From NCBI RefSeq assembly GCF_001724135.1, contig NZ_MEDS01000020.1:1-55371 (forward strand): 55,371 nt of DNA. Direction: 5' to 3'. The translations under genes were made by a program, and so were the position numbers. The stretch comes from Comamonas sp. SCN 65-56 (GTDB lineage: Bacteria; Pseudomonadota; Gammaproteobacteria; Burkholderiales; Burkholderiaceae_C). Below are positions 16,622 to 25,112 of the stretch, piece by piece. The notes beneath the pieces are model-generated. The model did not search any database, was not told the origin of the DNA, and was given only the letters and a program-made list of their open reading frames with translations. Each line of letters begins with the position of its first letter. Positions within the stretch are counted from its first letter, which is position 1.

Positions 16622-16686
16622 TACTATGCAAAAGATAGCTATGTGCGCTTGCTAAACAAGCGCTGGAGCCGTATTTGTTCAAATTA
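16622..16686 (+). repeat. Comamonadaceae-type hairpin repeat, copy B
   Basis: Reads tactatgcaaaagatagct followed by atgtgcgcttgctaaacaag and cgctggagccgtatttgtt. The stem GCGCTT-GCTAAAC-AAGCGC is perfect. It lies in the convergent gap between the DUF2752 gene and gor and is one of the best-preserved copies in the window. Confidence 0.75.
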
Positions 16687-16698
16687 TCGGCTGCGCAA

Positions 16699-18065
16699 TC
16701 ATGTACGACTCACCTCGCGCAGCGTCACGAATTCTTCCGCGCTGGTCGGATGAATGCCTATCGTTGCGTCGAACTGCGCCTTGGTGGCGCCGCATTTCAA
16801 TGCGACGGCAAAGCCCTGGATGATTTCGCCCGCCTGGGCGCCGACCATGTGCGCGCCGACCACGCGATCGCTGGCATCGTCCACGACGAGCTTGACCATG
16901 GTGCGTTCGCTCCTGCCCGAGAGGCTGTGCTGCAGCGGCCGGAAGTCGCTGCGGTAGATGCGCACTTTGCCGAATTGTTCGCGTGCCGCCTGCTCCGAGA
17001 GACCCACGGTGCCAATCGGCGGGTGGATGAATACGGCGGTTGGGATGTTGGAATAGTCCATTGTCCGCGCCGCCTTGCCTGGCAGCGGGCCGTAGAGGTG
17101 GTCAACCAGCACCATTGCTTCGGCCAGCGCCACCGGCGTGAGTTCCATGCGGCCCACCACGTCGCCCAGCGCGTAGATACCGGGCGTGCTGGTGGCAAAG
17201 TGCGCATCCACGGCGATGGTGCCGCTTTCTGTCTGGCGCACGCCGGCAGCATCCAGGCCCAGGCCTTCGGTGTTGGCGCGCCGGCCGGTGGCGTAGAGCA
17301 CCACGTCGGCATCCACTGAAGTGCCATCGCGCAGGTGCACGCGGCGCGCATCGCCCGCAGCCTCGATGCGGGCCACGTCGGCATGCACGCGGATGTCGAC
17401 CCCGGCCTTGCGCATTTCCTCGGCGGCGAAGCTGCGCACCTCGTCATCAAAGCCGCGCAGGATCTGCTCGCCGCGGTACAGCAGCGTCACCTGGCTGCCC
17501 ATGCCGTGAAAGATGCTGGCGAACTCGCAGGCGATATAGCCGCCGCCCACCACCACCAGCCGCCGGGGAAAGCGCGGCAGGTCAAAGATGTCGTCCGACG
17601 TGATGGCCAGCTCGCGCCCGGGCAGCTCGGGCGCCCAGGGCGTGCCACCAGTGGCGATCAGGATGGCGGCGGCGCTGTGCCGTGGCGCACCCGTACCGTG
17701 TGCGCATCCGCCAGGCTGGCGTGGCCCTGCATGCGATCGACCTTGGCGCCCGTCATGAGCTTTTCGTAGATGGCGTTGAGATTGGCGATGGATTGGGCGC
17801 GGTTGTGCTTGAGCGTGTCCCAGTCCAGCGTGGGCTCGCCCGGAATGCTCCAGCCATAGCCGCGCGCGTCAGCAAAGCCCTCGGCGTATTCGGCGGCGTA
17901 GCTGTAGAGCTTCTTGGGAATGCAGCCAACGTTCACGCAGGTGCCGCCCATGCGCTTGCTCTCCGCCATCCCCACACGCATGCCGCGCTGACCGGCAAAG
18001 CGTGCGGCGCGCACGCCGCCCGAGCCACCGCCAATCACAAAAAGGTCAAAGTCAAAATCCGCCAT
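16699..18065 (-). pseudogene. gor: Glutathione-disulfide reductase, single-base frameshift
   Basis: Two reading frames together give a complete glutathione reductase. The first (18065 to 17658) has the FAD-binding GGGSGG and the redox-active CVNVGC pair (Cys43, Cys48). The second (to 16699) has NAD(P)-binding GGGYIACEFAS and the C-terminal HPTSAEEF with the catalytic His. The break lies at about 17675-17682: after VRVRHG the frame must shift to read SAAAILIATGG. Total length is 1367 bases, one short of a multiple of three, so a single-base deletion explains it. It could be a real inactivating mutation or a sequencing error; all catalytic residues are otherwise intact. Normally the enzyme reduces glutathione disulfide with NADPH in the cytoplasm. 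Confidence 0.88.
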
Positions 18066-18180
18066 CTGCCGGTTTCCTGTGAACTATGGGAACAGTGTAG
18101 GGTGTGCGGACAATGCGCGTGGTCCAGAATGGCGGTTGGCCCACAACCTGCGCTGTGCGCGCACCCTGAAGGAGACGAGC

Positions 18181-18756
18181 ATGCACATCATCCGCACCAT
18201 CATGTCTGTTGCGTTGGCCGCTGCCACTCTGACTGCGGCGCACGCCGCTGACGTGAAATTGCGCCCTGGCCTGTGGGAGCTGCAAAGCACGATGAAAACA
18301 TCCAGCGGCCAGATGGAAGCCGCGATGGCAAAAATGCAGGAGCAACTGGCCAGCATGCCGCCAGAGCAGCGCAAGCAGATGGAGCAGATGATGGCGCAGC
18401 GCGGCATGAGCATGCCCAGCGCCAGCGCGAACGGCGGCGCTGCCACGACGCTGAAGGTCTGCATGACGCAGAAGGATGTGGACATGGACAACATCCCTGC
18501 CCAGGAGGGTTGCACGCACAAGGTCACCCGCGCGGGGCCGGGTCGGCTCAAGGTCAGCTTTCGGTGCGAAGGCAAGGCAGGACAGCCGCCATCTTCGGGC
18601 GAAGGCTCGATGACGATGGGCGGCCCGACCGCTTTCGACGGTCAGTACCAGATGCACACCCAGGTCGAGGGCAAGCCCGAGCAGATGGACATGACGCAAA
18701 AGGGCCGCTGGCTGTCGGCTGACTGCGGGCAGATCAAGCCGCTGCGCCAGGAGTGA
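18181..18756 (+). CDS. DUF3617 secreted protein
   Basis: A 191-residue protein with a cleavable signal peptide (about residues 1-22, ending AHAA). The mature start KLRPGLWELQSTMK is typical of DUF3617 proteins, followed by a Met/Gln-rich helix and a domain with three cysteines (CMTQKDV, GCTHKV, FRCEG) plus a C-terminal ADCG. The Shine-Dalgarno is AAGGAG. Its function is unknown and it is probably periplasmic. Its stop codon overlaps the start of the NnrS-like gene (TGATG). Confidence 0.8.
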   Translation: MHIIRTIMSVALAAATLTAAHAADVKLRPGLWELQSTMKTSSGQMEAAMAKMQEQLASMPPEQRKQMEQMMAQRGMSMPSASANGGAATTLKVCMTQKDVDMDNIPAQEGCTHKVTRAGPGRLKVSFRCEGKAGQPPSSGEGSMTMGGPTAFDGQYQMHTQVEGKPEQMDMTQKGRWLSADCGQIKPLRQE

Positions 18757-19937
18757 TGAAGAACCCCTGGTACTTCCCCGGCAGCTACTGGTTTCCCGTG
18801 GCGGCGCTGTATGCCGCCATCGCCCTGCCGTGGTCGGTGCTGGGGCAACTGGGCCTGCTGCCCGCGCCGCAGGCACTGCAGACCGGCCTGGACCATGCGC
18901 ACGAGATGATCTTCGGCTACGCGCTGGCCGTGGTGGCGGGCTACACGCTGGTGCCGGGCAGTGGCAAGAAGTCCTTCGTTCTGCTCGGTGTCTGGCTGGC
19001 GGCGCGCCTGGCTTTTCTGCTGGCACCGCTGGGCAGCCTGGCGTTCGTGCTCGATGCGCTGTTCGTGCTCGGCCTGGCAGGCCTGGTGACGCCGATCTAC
19101 CTCAGGGCGAGCAAATGGAGCAATCGCTCGGTCGGGTTGATCATCGGTGCGCTGGCGGCTGCGGCCTTGGCGTTTCATGCGCTGCCGCCGCTGGCGGTGC
19201 ATCAGGCGGTGCGTGCTGCCGTGCTGCTGTTGAGCATGCTGATGTTCTTCATGGGCGGGCGCATTCTGGCGCCAGCGGTTGCCGGGCATCTGCGCGCCAA
19301 AGGCGCGCCTATCGAGCATGTGGTGCAGCCCGGCCTGGAGGTGGCGGTGCTGGCGCTGCTGGCGGCGGGCATCGTTTGCCTGCTGCTGCCTTGGCCCTGG
19401 GCGGCGCGCGCCGGAGTGGTGGCGCTGCTGACGGCGGCGCTGCTCACCCTGGTGCGCATGGTGCGCTGGCACTTCTGGCTGTGCCATGACAAACCCGATC
19501 TGGTGGCGCTGTTGGCGGGCTATTTCTGGCTGATCGCGGGGTGGGTACTGGTTGCGTGGGCCGTGCTCGCAGGCCATGCTGTGAGCACGGCCTTGCACGC
19601 CATCACCGTTGGCGCGCTGGGCACGCTGACGTTTGGCGTGATGCTGCGCACGCAGATGTTTCGTGCGACGAGCGACACCAATCACCTGCCCTGGGCCTAT
19701 GCCGCCGTGGCGCTGCTGACGCTGGCGGCGCTGCTGCGCCTGGGCGCCTCGGCCAATGGTGCGCTGCTGGCGCTGGCGGCGGCGTGCTGGGCACTGGCCT
19801 ATGCGCTGCTGTTCACGCTGTTGCTGTGGCTGATCCGTCGGTCGTTCGGAAGCGCTGGTGACAGCGGCCCGGGCCGTGCGGTGCGCGCAAGCTACCGCCG
19901 CACGCGCCAGGACGGGCAGCCGCCGAGCGGCGCGTGA
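18756..19937 (+). CDS. NnrS family membrane protein
   Basis: A 393-residue protein with about twelve hydrophobic segments. It has the NnrS-family motifs HAHEMIFGYA near the N-terminus and HAITVGALGTLTFGVMLR in the C-terminal half, whose conserved histidines fit heme or copper binding. NnrS proteins help cells resist nitrosative stress and are linked to NO metabolism. It overlaps the DUF3617 gene by one base. No denitrification genes lie in the window, so the role here is by family only. A GTG three bases upstream is an alternative start. Confidence 0.85.
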   Translation: MKNPWYFPGSYWFPVAALYAAIALPWSVLGQLGLLPAPQALQTGLDHAHEMIFGYALAVVAGYTLVPGSGKKSFVLLGVWLAARLAFLLAPLGSLAFVLDALFVLGLAGLVTPIYLRASKWSNRSVGLIIGALAAAALAFHALPPLAVHQAVRAAVLLLSMLMFFMGGRILAPAVAGHLRAKGAPIEHVVQPGLEVAVLALLAAGIVCLLLPWPWAARAGVVALLTAALLTLVRMVRWHFWLCHDKPDLVALLAGYFWLIAGWVLVAWAVLAGHAVSTALHAITVGALGTLTFGVMLRTQMFRATSDTNHLPWAYAAVALLTLAALLRLGASANGALLALAAACWALAYALLFTLLLWLIRRSFGSAGDSGPGRAVRASYRRTRQDGQPPSGA

Positions 19938-20043
19938 TACCCTGCGCCGCATTCCCGGTACGGAACTTGCTATTGCTGTTGATGGCGGCTTGCACAACGC
20001 ACCGGCTGTCACAACACAGAACAAGAGACAAGGGCGGCGACCC

Positions 20044-20820
20044 ATGAACGCATTGCACACCTGGCGCACTTCGTGGTTCGCCCATCCGCTGCAGGGACAG
20101 AGCGAGCGCGACGGCATTGCCGAGCACGAAGTGCTGCTGGCGGTCTGGCTGGCCTTCTTCGGACTGCTGGTGTTTGCCAGCTGGCTGCTCTGGCGCCTGG
20201 GCGTGTGGCAGATGCTGGTGGCGGCCGATCCCACGCTGCTCACGATCGTGATCCTGGTGATTTTCACCGCTGCCACGCTCTGGGTGGGGCGGCGCAGCTA
20301 TCTTTTGTCACGCCAGCACGCCTGGCTGGCCGAGGCCCGTGCGCTGCTGCAGGGGCCGGCGCCCCAGTCCGCCACCCTGCTCACCACGCTGCGGGCGCAG
20401 CCGCAATCCTGGGTGCAGTGCTATCTGGCCGATCTGATCGCCAAGGGCCCGGGCCACTGGCGCGGCAATGGCCAGCTCACCGATTTGCTGGCGGAAAAGT
20501 CCCACGGCGCGCATGAAAGCGCCTGGTGGTTCAACGCGGCGCTGCTCAAGCTCGGCCTGCTGGGCAAGGTGATCGGCTTTTCCATCATGGCGCTGGCGCT
20601 GGGCAGCCTGGATTCGATCGAGGCGACGCAAACCTCCACGCTGCTGAAGAACCTGACGGCCGGCCTGGGCACGGCGCTGCTCACCACGATGACCGGTCTG
20701 GTGGGCAACATCTTGCTGGGCCTGCAGCTTTCGCGTCTGGACCGCGTCGCCGATGCCCTCGTCGCCGATGCGCTGGAGCTGGCCGAGAACGGCCTGGCGC
20801 GGGTCTTCCCGGACCGCTGA
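20044..20820 (+). CDS. MotA/TolQ/ExbB-like proton channel protein
   Basis: A 258-residue inner-membrane protein. It has two hydrophobic segments near the N-terminus (about 30-80) and a large cytoplasmic part, then a conserved pair of helices around KLGLLGKVIGFSIMALAL and LTAGLGTALLTTMTGLVGNILL. The second is the TolQ/ExbB signature that lines the proton path. It would pair with the ExbD-like protein encoded ten bases downstream to convert proton flow into mechanical work on an envelope partner. It is not the standard tol or exb locus: no TolA, TolB, TonB or Pal is present. First gene of a four-gene unit. Confidence 0.8.
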   Translation: MNALHTWRTSWFAHPLQGQSERDGIAEHEVLLAVWLAFFGLLVFASWLLWRLGVWQMLVAADPTLLTIVILVIFTAATLWVGRRSYLLSRQHAWLAEARALLQGPAPQSATLLTTLRAQPQSWVQCYLADLIAKGPGHWRGNGQLTDLLAEKSHGAHESAWWFNAALLKLGLLGKVIGFSIMALALGSLDSIEATQTSTLLKNLTAGLGTALLTTMTGLVGNILLGLQLSRLDRVADALVADALELAENGLARVFPDR

Positions 20821-20829
20821 GCCTCAACC

Positions 20830-21441
20830 GTGGCACTCAAGCGCCGCCCGCGTGAAGCGGAGGTCGATCCGTTCTACGACATCCTGTTCAACATCCTGAT
20901 CGCGTTCGTGATGTTGTTCATCGTGGCGCTGCTGGCCATCAACCCCAAGGCCAAGAAGGCGGGCGATATCCCGGCCAAGGCGGAATTCATCATCACCGTG
21001 AGCTGGGAAGACAACAGCCCCGACGATGTCGATACCTGGGTGCAGGACCCCAAGGGCGATCTGCTCTGGTTTCGCCAGCGCGACATAGGCCTGATGCACC
21101 TGGATCGCGACGATCGCGGCGCGGCCAACAACTCCGTCATCGCCAATGGTCGCACCATCACCAATCCCATTCGCCAGGAAATCGCCACGCTGCGCGGCTT
21201 CATGCCGGGCGAGTATGTGGTGAATGCGCATTACTACGATTCCAGGGACGGCAAGCCCGTCGATGTTTCGGTCAGCGTCGTCAAGATCAACCCGCGCGCC
21301 GAGATCGTTTACTACGGCACGGTGCAGATCCCGAGCAAGGGCGACGAGCGCACGCTGGTGCGCTTCACGCTCGATGGCGCGGGCAAGGTCACCGACGTCA
21401 ACACCCTACCCAAAACCATTGTGGAGCGACAAGGGCTATGA
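20830..21441 (+). CDS. ExbD/TolR-like stator protein with a C-terminal beta domain
   Basis: A 203-residue protein starting at GTG. The N-terminus has the stator layout: EVDPFYDILFNILIAFVML is a single membrane helix with an acidic residue (Asp) at its start, as in ExbD/TolR/MotB. Unlike ExbD, the periplasmic part (residues 50-200) is a beta-rich domain with WEDNSPDDVDTWVQDPKG, a pattern seen in YfaP/DUF2135-like proteins, not a TolR or OmpA fold. That swap suggests a specialised motor. It is probably co-translated with its neighbours, since the next gene starts four bases before its stop. Confidence 0.7.
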   Translation: MALKRRPREAEVDPFYDILFNILIAFVMLFIVALLAINPKAKKAGDIPAKAEFIITVSWEDNSPDDVDTWVQDPKGDLLWFRQRDIGLMHLDRDDRGAANNSVIANGRTITNPIRQEIATLRGFMPGEYVVNAHYYDSRDGKPVDVSVSVVKINPRAEIVYYGTVQIPSKGDERTLVRFTLDGAGKVTDVNTLPKTIVERQGL

Positions 21442-21956
21442 ACCATTCCCTGCTGCTGCTGACCGTGGCCTATGCGCTGCTGGCCTTTCTGCTGCTTTTT
21501 CTGTGCGTCTGGACGCGCTGGCATGTGGCCGTGAAGATCGGGTTGGTGGCGCTGGTGACCGTGGCGTATTTCGTCGCCTACGAGGGCTGGCAGGAGAGCC
21601 AGGGCTGGCCCGCGCAGGTTGAGCTGCCCCAGCGTTTCGTGCTGCTGGCGGTGGTGACGGAAGAGCCCAGCAGCGAACTCGGTCACAAAGGCAACATCTA
21701 CCTCTGGGTGAACGCGCTGGAGAACAACAAGCCTGCGGCCCAGCCACGCGCCTACCGCCTGCCCTACGACAAGGATCTGCACAGCCTGTTCAACGATGCG
21801 ATGAAGAAAAACCGCCAGGGCAATTCGCAAATGGGCACGCTGGAGCCGCCCAACGGGCCCAAGGGCACGGGCTTTTCCTGGATGTTGCCCGGCCCCGGGG
21901 AAAAGCCCAGGATCAAGATCAGTGACCTGCCACGTCCGCAACTGCCGGAGAAATGA
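21438..21956 (+). CDS. Membrane-anchored protein of unknown function
   Basis: A 172-residue protein with two N-terminal membrane helices (about residues 5-25 and 33-50) and a soluble domain of about 120 residues that probably faces the periplasm. I do not recognise the family. The start overlaps the ExbD-like gene by four bases (ATGA) and the next gene begins two bases after its stop, so it is an obligate member of this unit. A plausible role is as an adaptor between the proton-driven stator and the lipoprotein. Confidence 0.6.
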   Translation: MNHSLLLLTVAYALLAFLLLFLCVWTRWHVAVKIGLVALVTVAYFVAYEGWQESQGWPAQVELPQRFVLLAVVTEEPSSELGHKGNIYLWVNALENNKPAAQPRAYRLPYDKDLHSLFNDAMKKNRQGNSQMGTLEPPNGPKGTGFSWMLPGPGEKPRIKISDLPRPQLPEK

Positions 21957-21957
21957 C

Positions 21958-22668
21958 ATGCGGCCACAGCTTGTTTGCGCCATGGTGCTGCTCGCAGCGA
22001 TGGCCCTGGCGGGGTGCAACAGACCGCCGCCGGACGCGGAGAGTTATTTCCCGCTGCATCTCGGCGCACGCTGGACCTATGCGTTGCGCACCGACATGGC
22101 CAAGCCCCCGGTCGAGGCCACGCTGGAGCTCTCGGTCGTGCGCAAGGAAACGCTGGAAGGCGAGCCGGTGACGGTGCGCCGCAGCGCCTCGGGCGTCGAA
22201 TACTACGTGCGCGAGAATGCCTCGGGCCTGGAGCGCGTGGCCTCGCGCACCGACCTGGAAGAACTGCCGCTGCGCGATGAAACGCCGATCCGCATCCTGC
22301 CCGCCAGGCTGCAGCCCGGAGTGGAGTGGATTGGCAGCACCGCGCCTGTAGTGTTGCAGCGCACGCTGGAATTCCCGCACGAGCTCAAGTACGAATACCG
22401 CGCCCACATGGTCTATCGCATCGCCGCGATCGACGAGACGCTGGAGGTGCCGGCCGGGCGCTTCAGCCCCTGCGTGCGGGTGGAAGGCAGCGGCAGCTTC
22501 AAGATCTACAAGGACGGCCTCACGGGCGTCGCGGACCAGACGATCGCGTCCACCGAGTGGTATTGCAAGGGCGTGGGCCTGGCGCGCTTTGACCGCGACG
22601 AGCCTGCCGATTCGCGCATGCTCAAGGGCGGCAAGGTGAGCTACGTGCTGACCGAATACGCGCCCTGA
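21958..22668 (+). CDS. Lipoprotein of the TolQ/ExbD-like operon
   Basis: A 236-residue lipoprotein. The signal ends in a lipobox LAGC, and Cys18 or nearby becomes acylated. The next residue is Asn, not Asp, so outer-membrane sorting is plausible. The mature part (SYFPLHLGARWTYAL and onward) is beta-rich, like proteins that sit under the outer membrane. It is the last gene of the four-gene unit, two bases after the preceding stop. It could be the outer-membrane effector moved by the proton-driven stator pair. Its stop is four bases from the stop of the convergent transporter gene. Confidence 0.7.
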   Translation: MRPQLVCAMVLLAAMALAGCNRPPPDAESYFPLHLGARWTYALRTDMAKPPVEATLELSVVRKETLEGEPVTVRRSASGVEYYVRENASGLERVASRTDLEELPLRDETPIRILPARLQPGVEWIGSTAPVVLQRTLEFPHELKYEYRAHMVYRIAAIDETLEVPAGRFSPCVRVEGSGSFKIYKDGLTGVADQTIASTEWYCKGVGLARFDRDEPADSRMLKGGKVSYVLTEYAP

Positions 22669-22672
22669 GGCG

Positions 22673-23560
22673 TCATTTCGCCGTTGCGCGCACCGGCCAC
22701 AGCACCGATGCAATCGCCATCAGGATCAGCGCCATGGCGGTGAAATCCTGCCAGTGCAGTTGCTCGTCCAGCCACGCGCTGCCAGCGAAGACGCCGATCA
22801 CCGGGATCATCATCACGCTCAGCGTGCTGGCAAGAGGCGGCAGCGTGCGCGCGAGGAAAAACCATGCCGCCTGGGCAAACCCCAGGGCCAGCACCGCGTT
22901 GTAGGCGATGGCCAGCGTGGTGGCCATGCCGGGCAGTTGCCACTGGCTGCGCTCCAGCCACCAGGCGAGTGGCGTGAGTGCGATCAGGCCCGCCAGCGTC
23001 ATCCAGAAGGTGAGCGCCAGCAGAGGCACCGGCAGGGTGGAGCGCCGCAGCAGCTGCGTGCCCAGCGCCCATGAAACCGCGGCGCCCAGCATCAGCGCGA
23101 CGCCACTGGCGCTGCCCGAGAGGCGCGCCATTTCATTCCACAGCAGCAAGGTGACGCCCGCCGCGGCTGCGGCCACGCCCAGCCAGCCGCGCGTGCTCAG
23201 CCGGTCATGAAAGGCCAACTGCCCGATGACGGCCGAGAAGATCGGCATGGTGTAGCACAGGATGGCAGCGCGGCCGCTGGAGAGCAGCGGGATCGCCAGG
23301 ATCATCAGCGCGTTCCAGAGCGCCATGTTGAACAGCGCCAGCAAGGCCATGCGGCGCCAGTAGCGGCGCTCGATCACGAAACTGGAGCCTTGCTGCTTGA
23401 GTACCAAGGCGTAAACCGGCAGGCTCAGCCACAGGGAGGCGACACGAAAGCTGAGCGGTGGAAAGCCGGTGACGCCGATCTTGAGCACCGGCCAGTTCAG
23501 CCCCCAGACGGTGGTGAGCAGTGCCAGCACGATGAGGTGACGGCGGGAGAAGGCGGGCAT
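22673..23560 (-). CDS. EamA/DMT-superfamily transporter
   Basis: A 295-residue inner-membrane protein with ten hydrophobic segments in two EamA repeats. The N-terminal [18 protein letters not shown] is a typical first helix with the WG motif. I chose the ATG giving MPAFSRRH because it leaves the usual short N-terminus; the upstream extension of the open frame runs across pyrF and looks like a shadow. The substrate is unknown. It is divergent from pyrF with about 60 bases between. Confidence 0.82.
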   Translation of the reverse strand: MPAFSRRHLIVLALLTTVWGLNWPVLKIGVTGFPPLSFRVASLWLSLPVYALVLKQQGSSFVIERRYWRRMALLALFNMALWNALMILAIPLLSSGRAAILCYTMPIFSAVIGQLAFHDRLSTRGWLGVAAAAAGVTLLLWNEMARLSGSASGVALMLGAAVSWALGTQLLRRSTLPVPLLALTFWMTLAGLIALTPLAWWLERSQWQLPGMATTLAIAYNAVLALGFAQAAWFFLARTLPPLASTLSVMMIPVIGVFAGSAWLDEQLHWQDFTAMALILMAIASVLWPVRATAK

Positions 23561-23610
23561 GGCGCGCGATTGTGCCCGCATCGAGCAATGTGCCTTCAAA
23601 AGGCGCCTTC

Positions 23611-23616
23611 TACAAT
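23611..23616 (+). promoter_or_regulatory. Probable -10 box of pyrF, close to a leaderless start
   Basis: TACAAT lies seven bases before the pyrF ATG, in the context cttctacaatcgcgcgcatg. Transcription would begin at or within a base or two of the start codon, giving a leaderless mRNA. There is no good -35 and no Shine-Dalgarno. The same arrangement recurs before jetA and the toxin gene. Confidence 0.5.
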
Positions 23617-23623
23617 CGCGCGC

Positions 23624-24448
23624 ATGGACTTCCTCGACCTGCTGCGCCAAGCTGGCGCCCGCAACGATTCCATGCTCTGCGTGGGGCTGGACCCTGATCC
23701 GGCGCGCTTTCCGGCACGGTTCAAAAATGATGGCCAGAAGATTTACGATTTCTGCGCCGCCATCGTCGATGCCACCGCCGATCTGGCCTGCGCCTTCAAG
23801 CCGCAAATCGCCTACTTCGCCGCGCAGCGCGCCGAAGACCAGTTGGAGCGCCTGATGCAGCACCTGCGCGCCAACGCGCCGCATGTGCCGGTGATCCTGG
23901 ACGCCAAGCGCGGCGACATCGGCGCCACCGCCGAGCAGTACGCGCGCGAGGCCTTCGAGCGCTACGGCGCCGACGCGGTCACGCTCTCGCCCTTCATGGG
24001 TCTCGATTCGGTGCAACCGTATCTGCGCTACCCGGGCAAGGCGGCGTTCCTGTTGTGCCGCACGTCCAACCCCGGCGGCGGCGATTTGCAGGCGCGCCGT
24101 CTGGCGGATGTGCCCGGCCAGCCGCTGCTCTATGAACACCTGGCCGGCCTGGTACAGGGCTCATGGAACACCAACGGCCAGCTGGGCCTGGTGGTTGGCG
24201 CCACCTACCCGGCGGAGATCGAGCGCGTGCGCCAGATCGCGCCCACGGTGCCGCTCCTGATTCCCGGCGTCGGTGCGCAGGGCGGCGACGCTCTGGCGAC
24301 GGTGCGCGCGGGTTGGCGTCCCGACGGCCCCATCGTCGTCAACTCCTCGCGCGCCATCCTCTACGCCTCCAGCGGCAGTGATTTCGCGCAGGCCGCGCGC
24401 GCGGCAGCGCAGGCCACGCGCGATCTGCTCAACGCGGCCCGGGGATGA
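23624..24448 (+). CDS. pyrF: Orotidine 5'-phosphate decarboxylase
   Basis: A 274-residue OMP decarboxylase of the longer (type 2) bacterial group. The catalytic segment [10 protein letters not shown] has Asp93, Lys95 and Asp98. The phosphate-binding end is GVGAQGGD and [12 protein letters not shown]. It catalyses the last step of UMP synthesis in the cytoplasm. Start chosen at the ATG giving [11 protein letters not shown], just after a -10-like TACAAT; no ribosome-binding site is visible. It is followed by the promoter of a toxin-antitoxin remnant. Confidence 0.96.
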   Translation: MDFLDLLRQAGARNDSMLCVGLDPDPARFPARFKNDGQKIYDFCAAIVDATADLACAFKPQIAYFAAQRAEDQLERLMQHLRANAPHVPVILDAKRGDIGATAEQYAREAFERYGADAVTLSPFMGLDSVQPYLRYPGKAAFLLCRTSNPGGGDLQARRLADVPGQPLLYEHLAGLVQGSWNTNGQLGLVVGATYPAEIERVRQIAPTVPLLIPGVGAQGGDALATVRAGWRPDGPIVVNSSRAILYASSGSDFAQAARAAAQATRDLLNAARG

Positions 24449-24456
24449 GGCATCGG

Positions 24457-24485
24457 CGTATTCGTTTTGCCGTATATTGAATACG
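24457..24485 (+). promoter_or_regulatory. Operator/promoter of the ParD antitoxin gene
   Basis: CGTATTC (24457-24463) and GAATACG (24479-24485) form an inverted repeat around TATATT, a possible -10. Toxin-antitoxin operons are normally autorepressed by their antitoxin at such sites. It directly precedes parD. Confidence 0.5.
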
Positions 24486-24507
24486 TTGAATGCGTTCGAG
24501 AACCGCC

Positions 24508-24765
24508 ATGCCCGCCCATCCCACCACCTTGACTGTTCGCGTGAGCGGCACGCTCGGCGAGTTCGTGGCAGCCAACGTGGGCGAACAGGGGGACTACGAG
24601 AGCGTCAGCGAATATCTGCGTGACCTGATCCGCCGCGACAAGGAGCGGATGCAGCAGCAGGCTTTCGAGCGCCTCCAGGCCGAATTGACGCAGGCGTTTG
24701 CCGCACCCGATGCGTCGTACCGGCCCTTGAGCGCTGCCGACGTGATCGCTCGCAACCGGCCTTGA
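24508..24765 (+). CDS. parD: ParD-type antitoxin
   Basis: An 85-residue protein beginning MPAHPTTLTVRVSG, with the ribbon-helix-helix pattern of ParD/CopG antitoxins followed by SVSEYLRDLIRRDKE, the common ParD dimerisation helix. The C-terminal tail would normally wrap around ParE. I chose the second ATG; another lies 18 bases upstream. The downstream toxin gene is broken, so this antitoxin has no functional partner here and may act only as a DNA-binding repressor. Confidence 0.8.
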   Translation: MPAHPTTLTVRVSGTLGEFVAANVGEQGDYESVSEYLRDLIRRDKERMQQQAFERLQAELTQAFAAPDASYRPLSAADVIARNRP

Positions 24766-24774
24766 GCACGCGCC

Positions 24775-25097
24775 GTGCCCATCCAGCGCCGCATCCGCGT
24801 GTAGCCTGCGGCCTCGTATCGGCTGGATGAGATCTTTCGCTACACGCGTGAACGCTGGGGCCAGCAGCAGGCCGAGCGCTATCTCACGGGCTTGTTTGCC
24901 GCTTTTGATGGCTTGCTCGACCACTCCACGCCTTCCAGGCCGATACCGGCCGAGTTGGGCGTCCATGGTTACTTTTTCGCCACCAACACCACTTTGTCTA
25001 TTGGCGCGAATTGTCAGGTGGCGACATCGGCATCGTGACCGTGCTCCACGAACGCATGCACCAGATCGACCGCCTGCGCGAGGATTTCGGGCCGTAG
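24775..25097 (+). pseudogene. parE: ParE/RelE-type toxin remnant
   Basis: Starting at GTG, the frame has a TAG stop at codon 10, then continues YRLDEIFRYTRERWGQQQAE and RPIPAELGVHGYFF. After that a frameshift at about 25000 is needed to reach VYWREL, GGDIGIVTVLHERMHQIDR and the TAG at 25095. These are conserved ParE segments, including the C-terminal catalytic VLHERM. Two separate lesions make it a clear pseudogene, so the toxin is dead while its antitoxin is intact. Confidence 0.8.
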
Positions 25098-25112
25098 ACG
25101 GTCTGGAACGCA

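Noticed and set aside
20044-22668. Zorya defence system
   Set aside because: A MotA-like and a stator-like protein are present, but there is no ZorB-type OmpA domain and no ZorC, ZorD or ZorE gene nearby.
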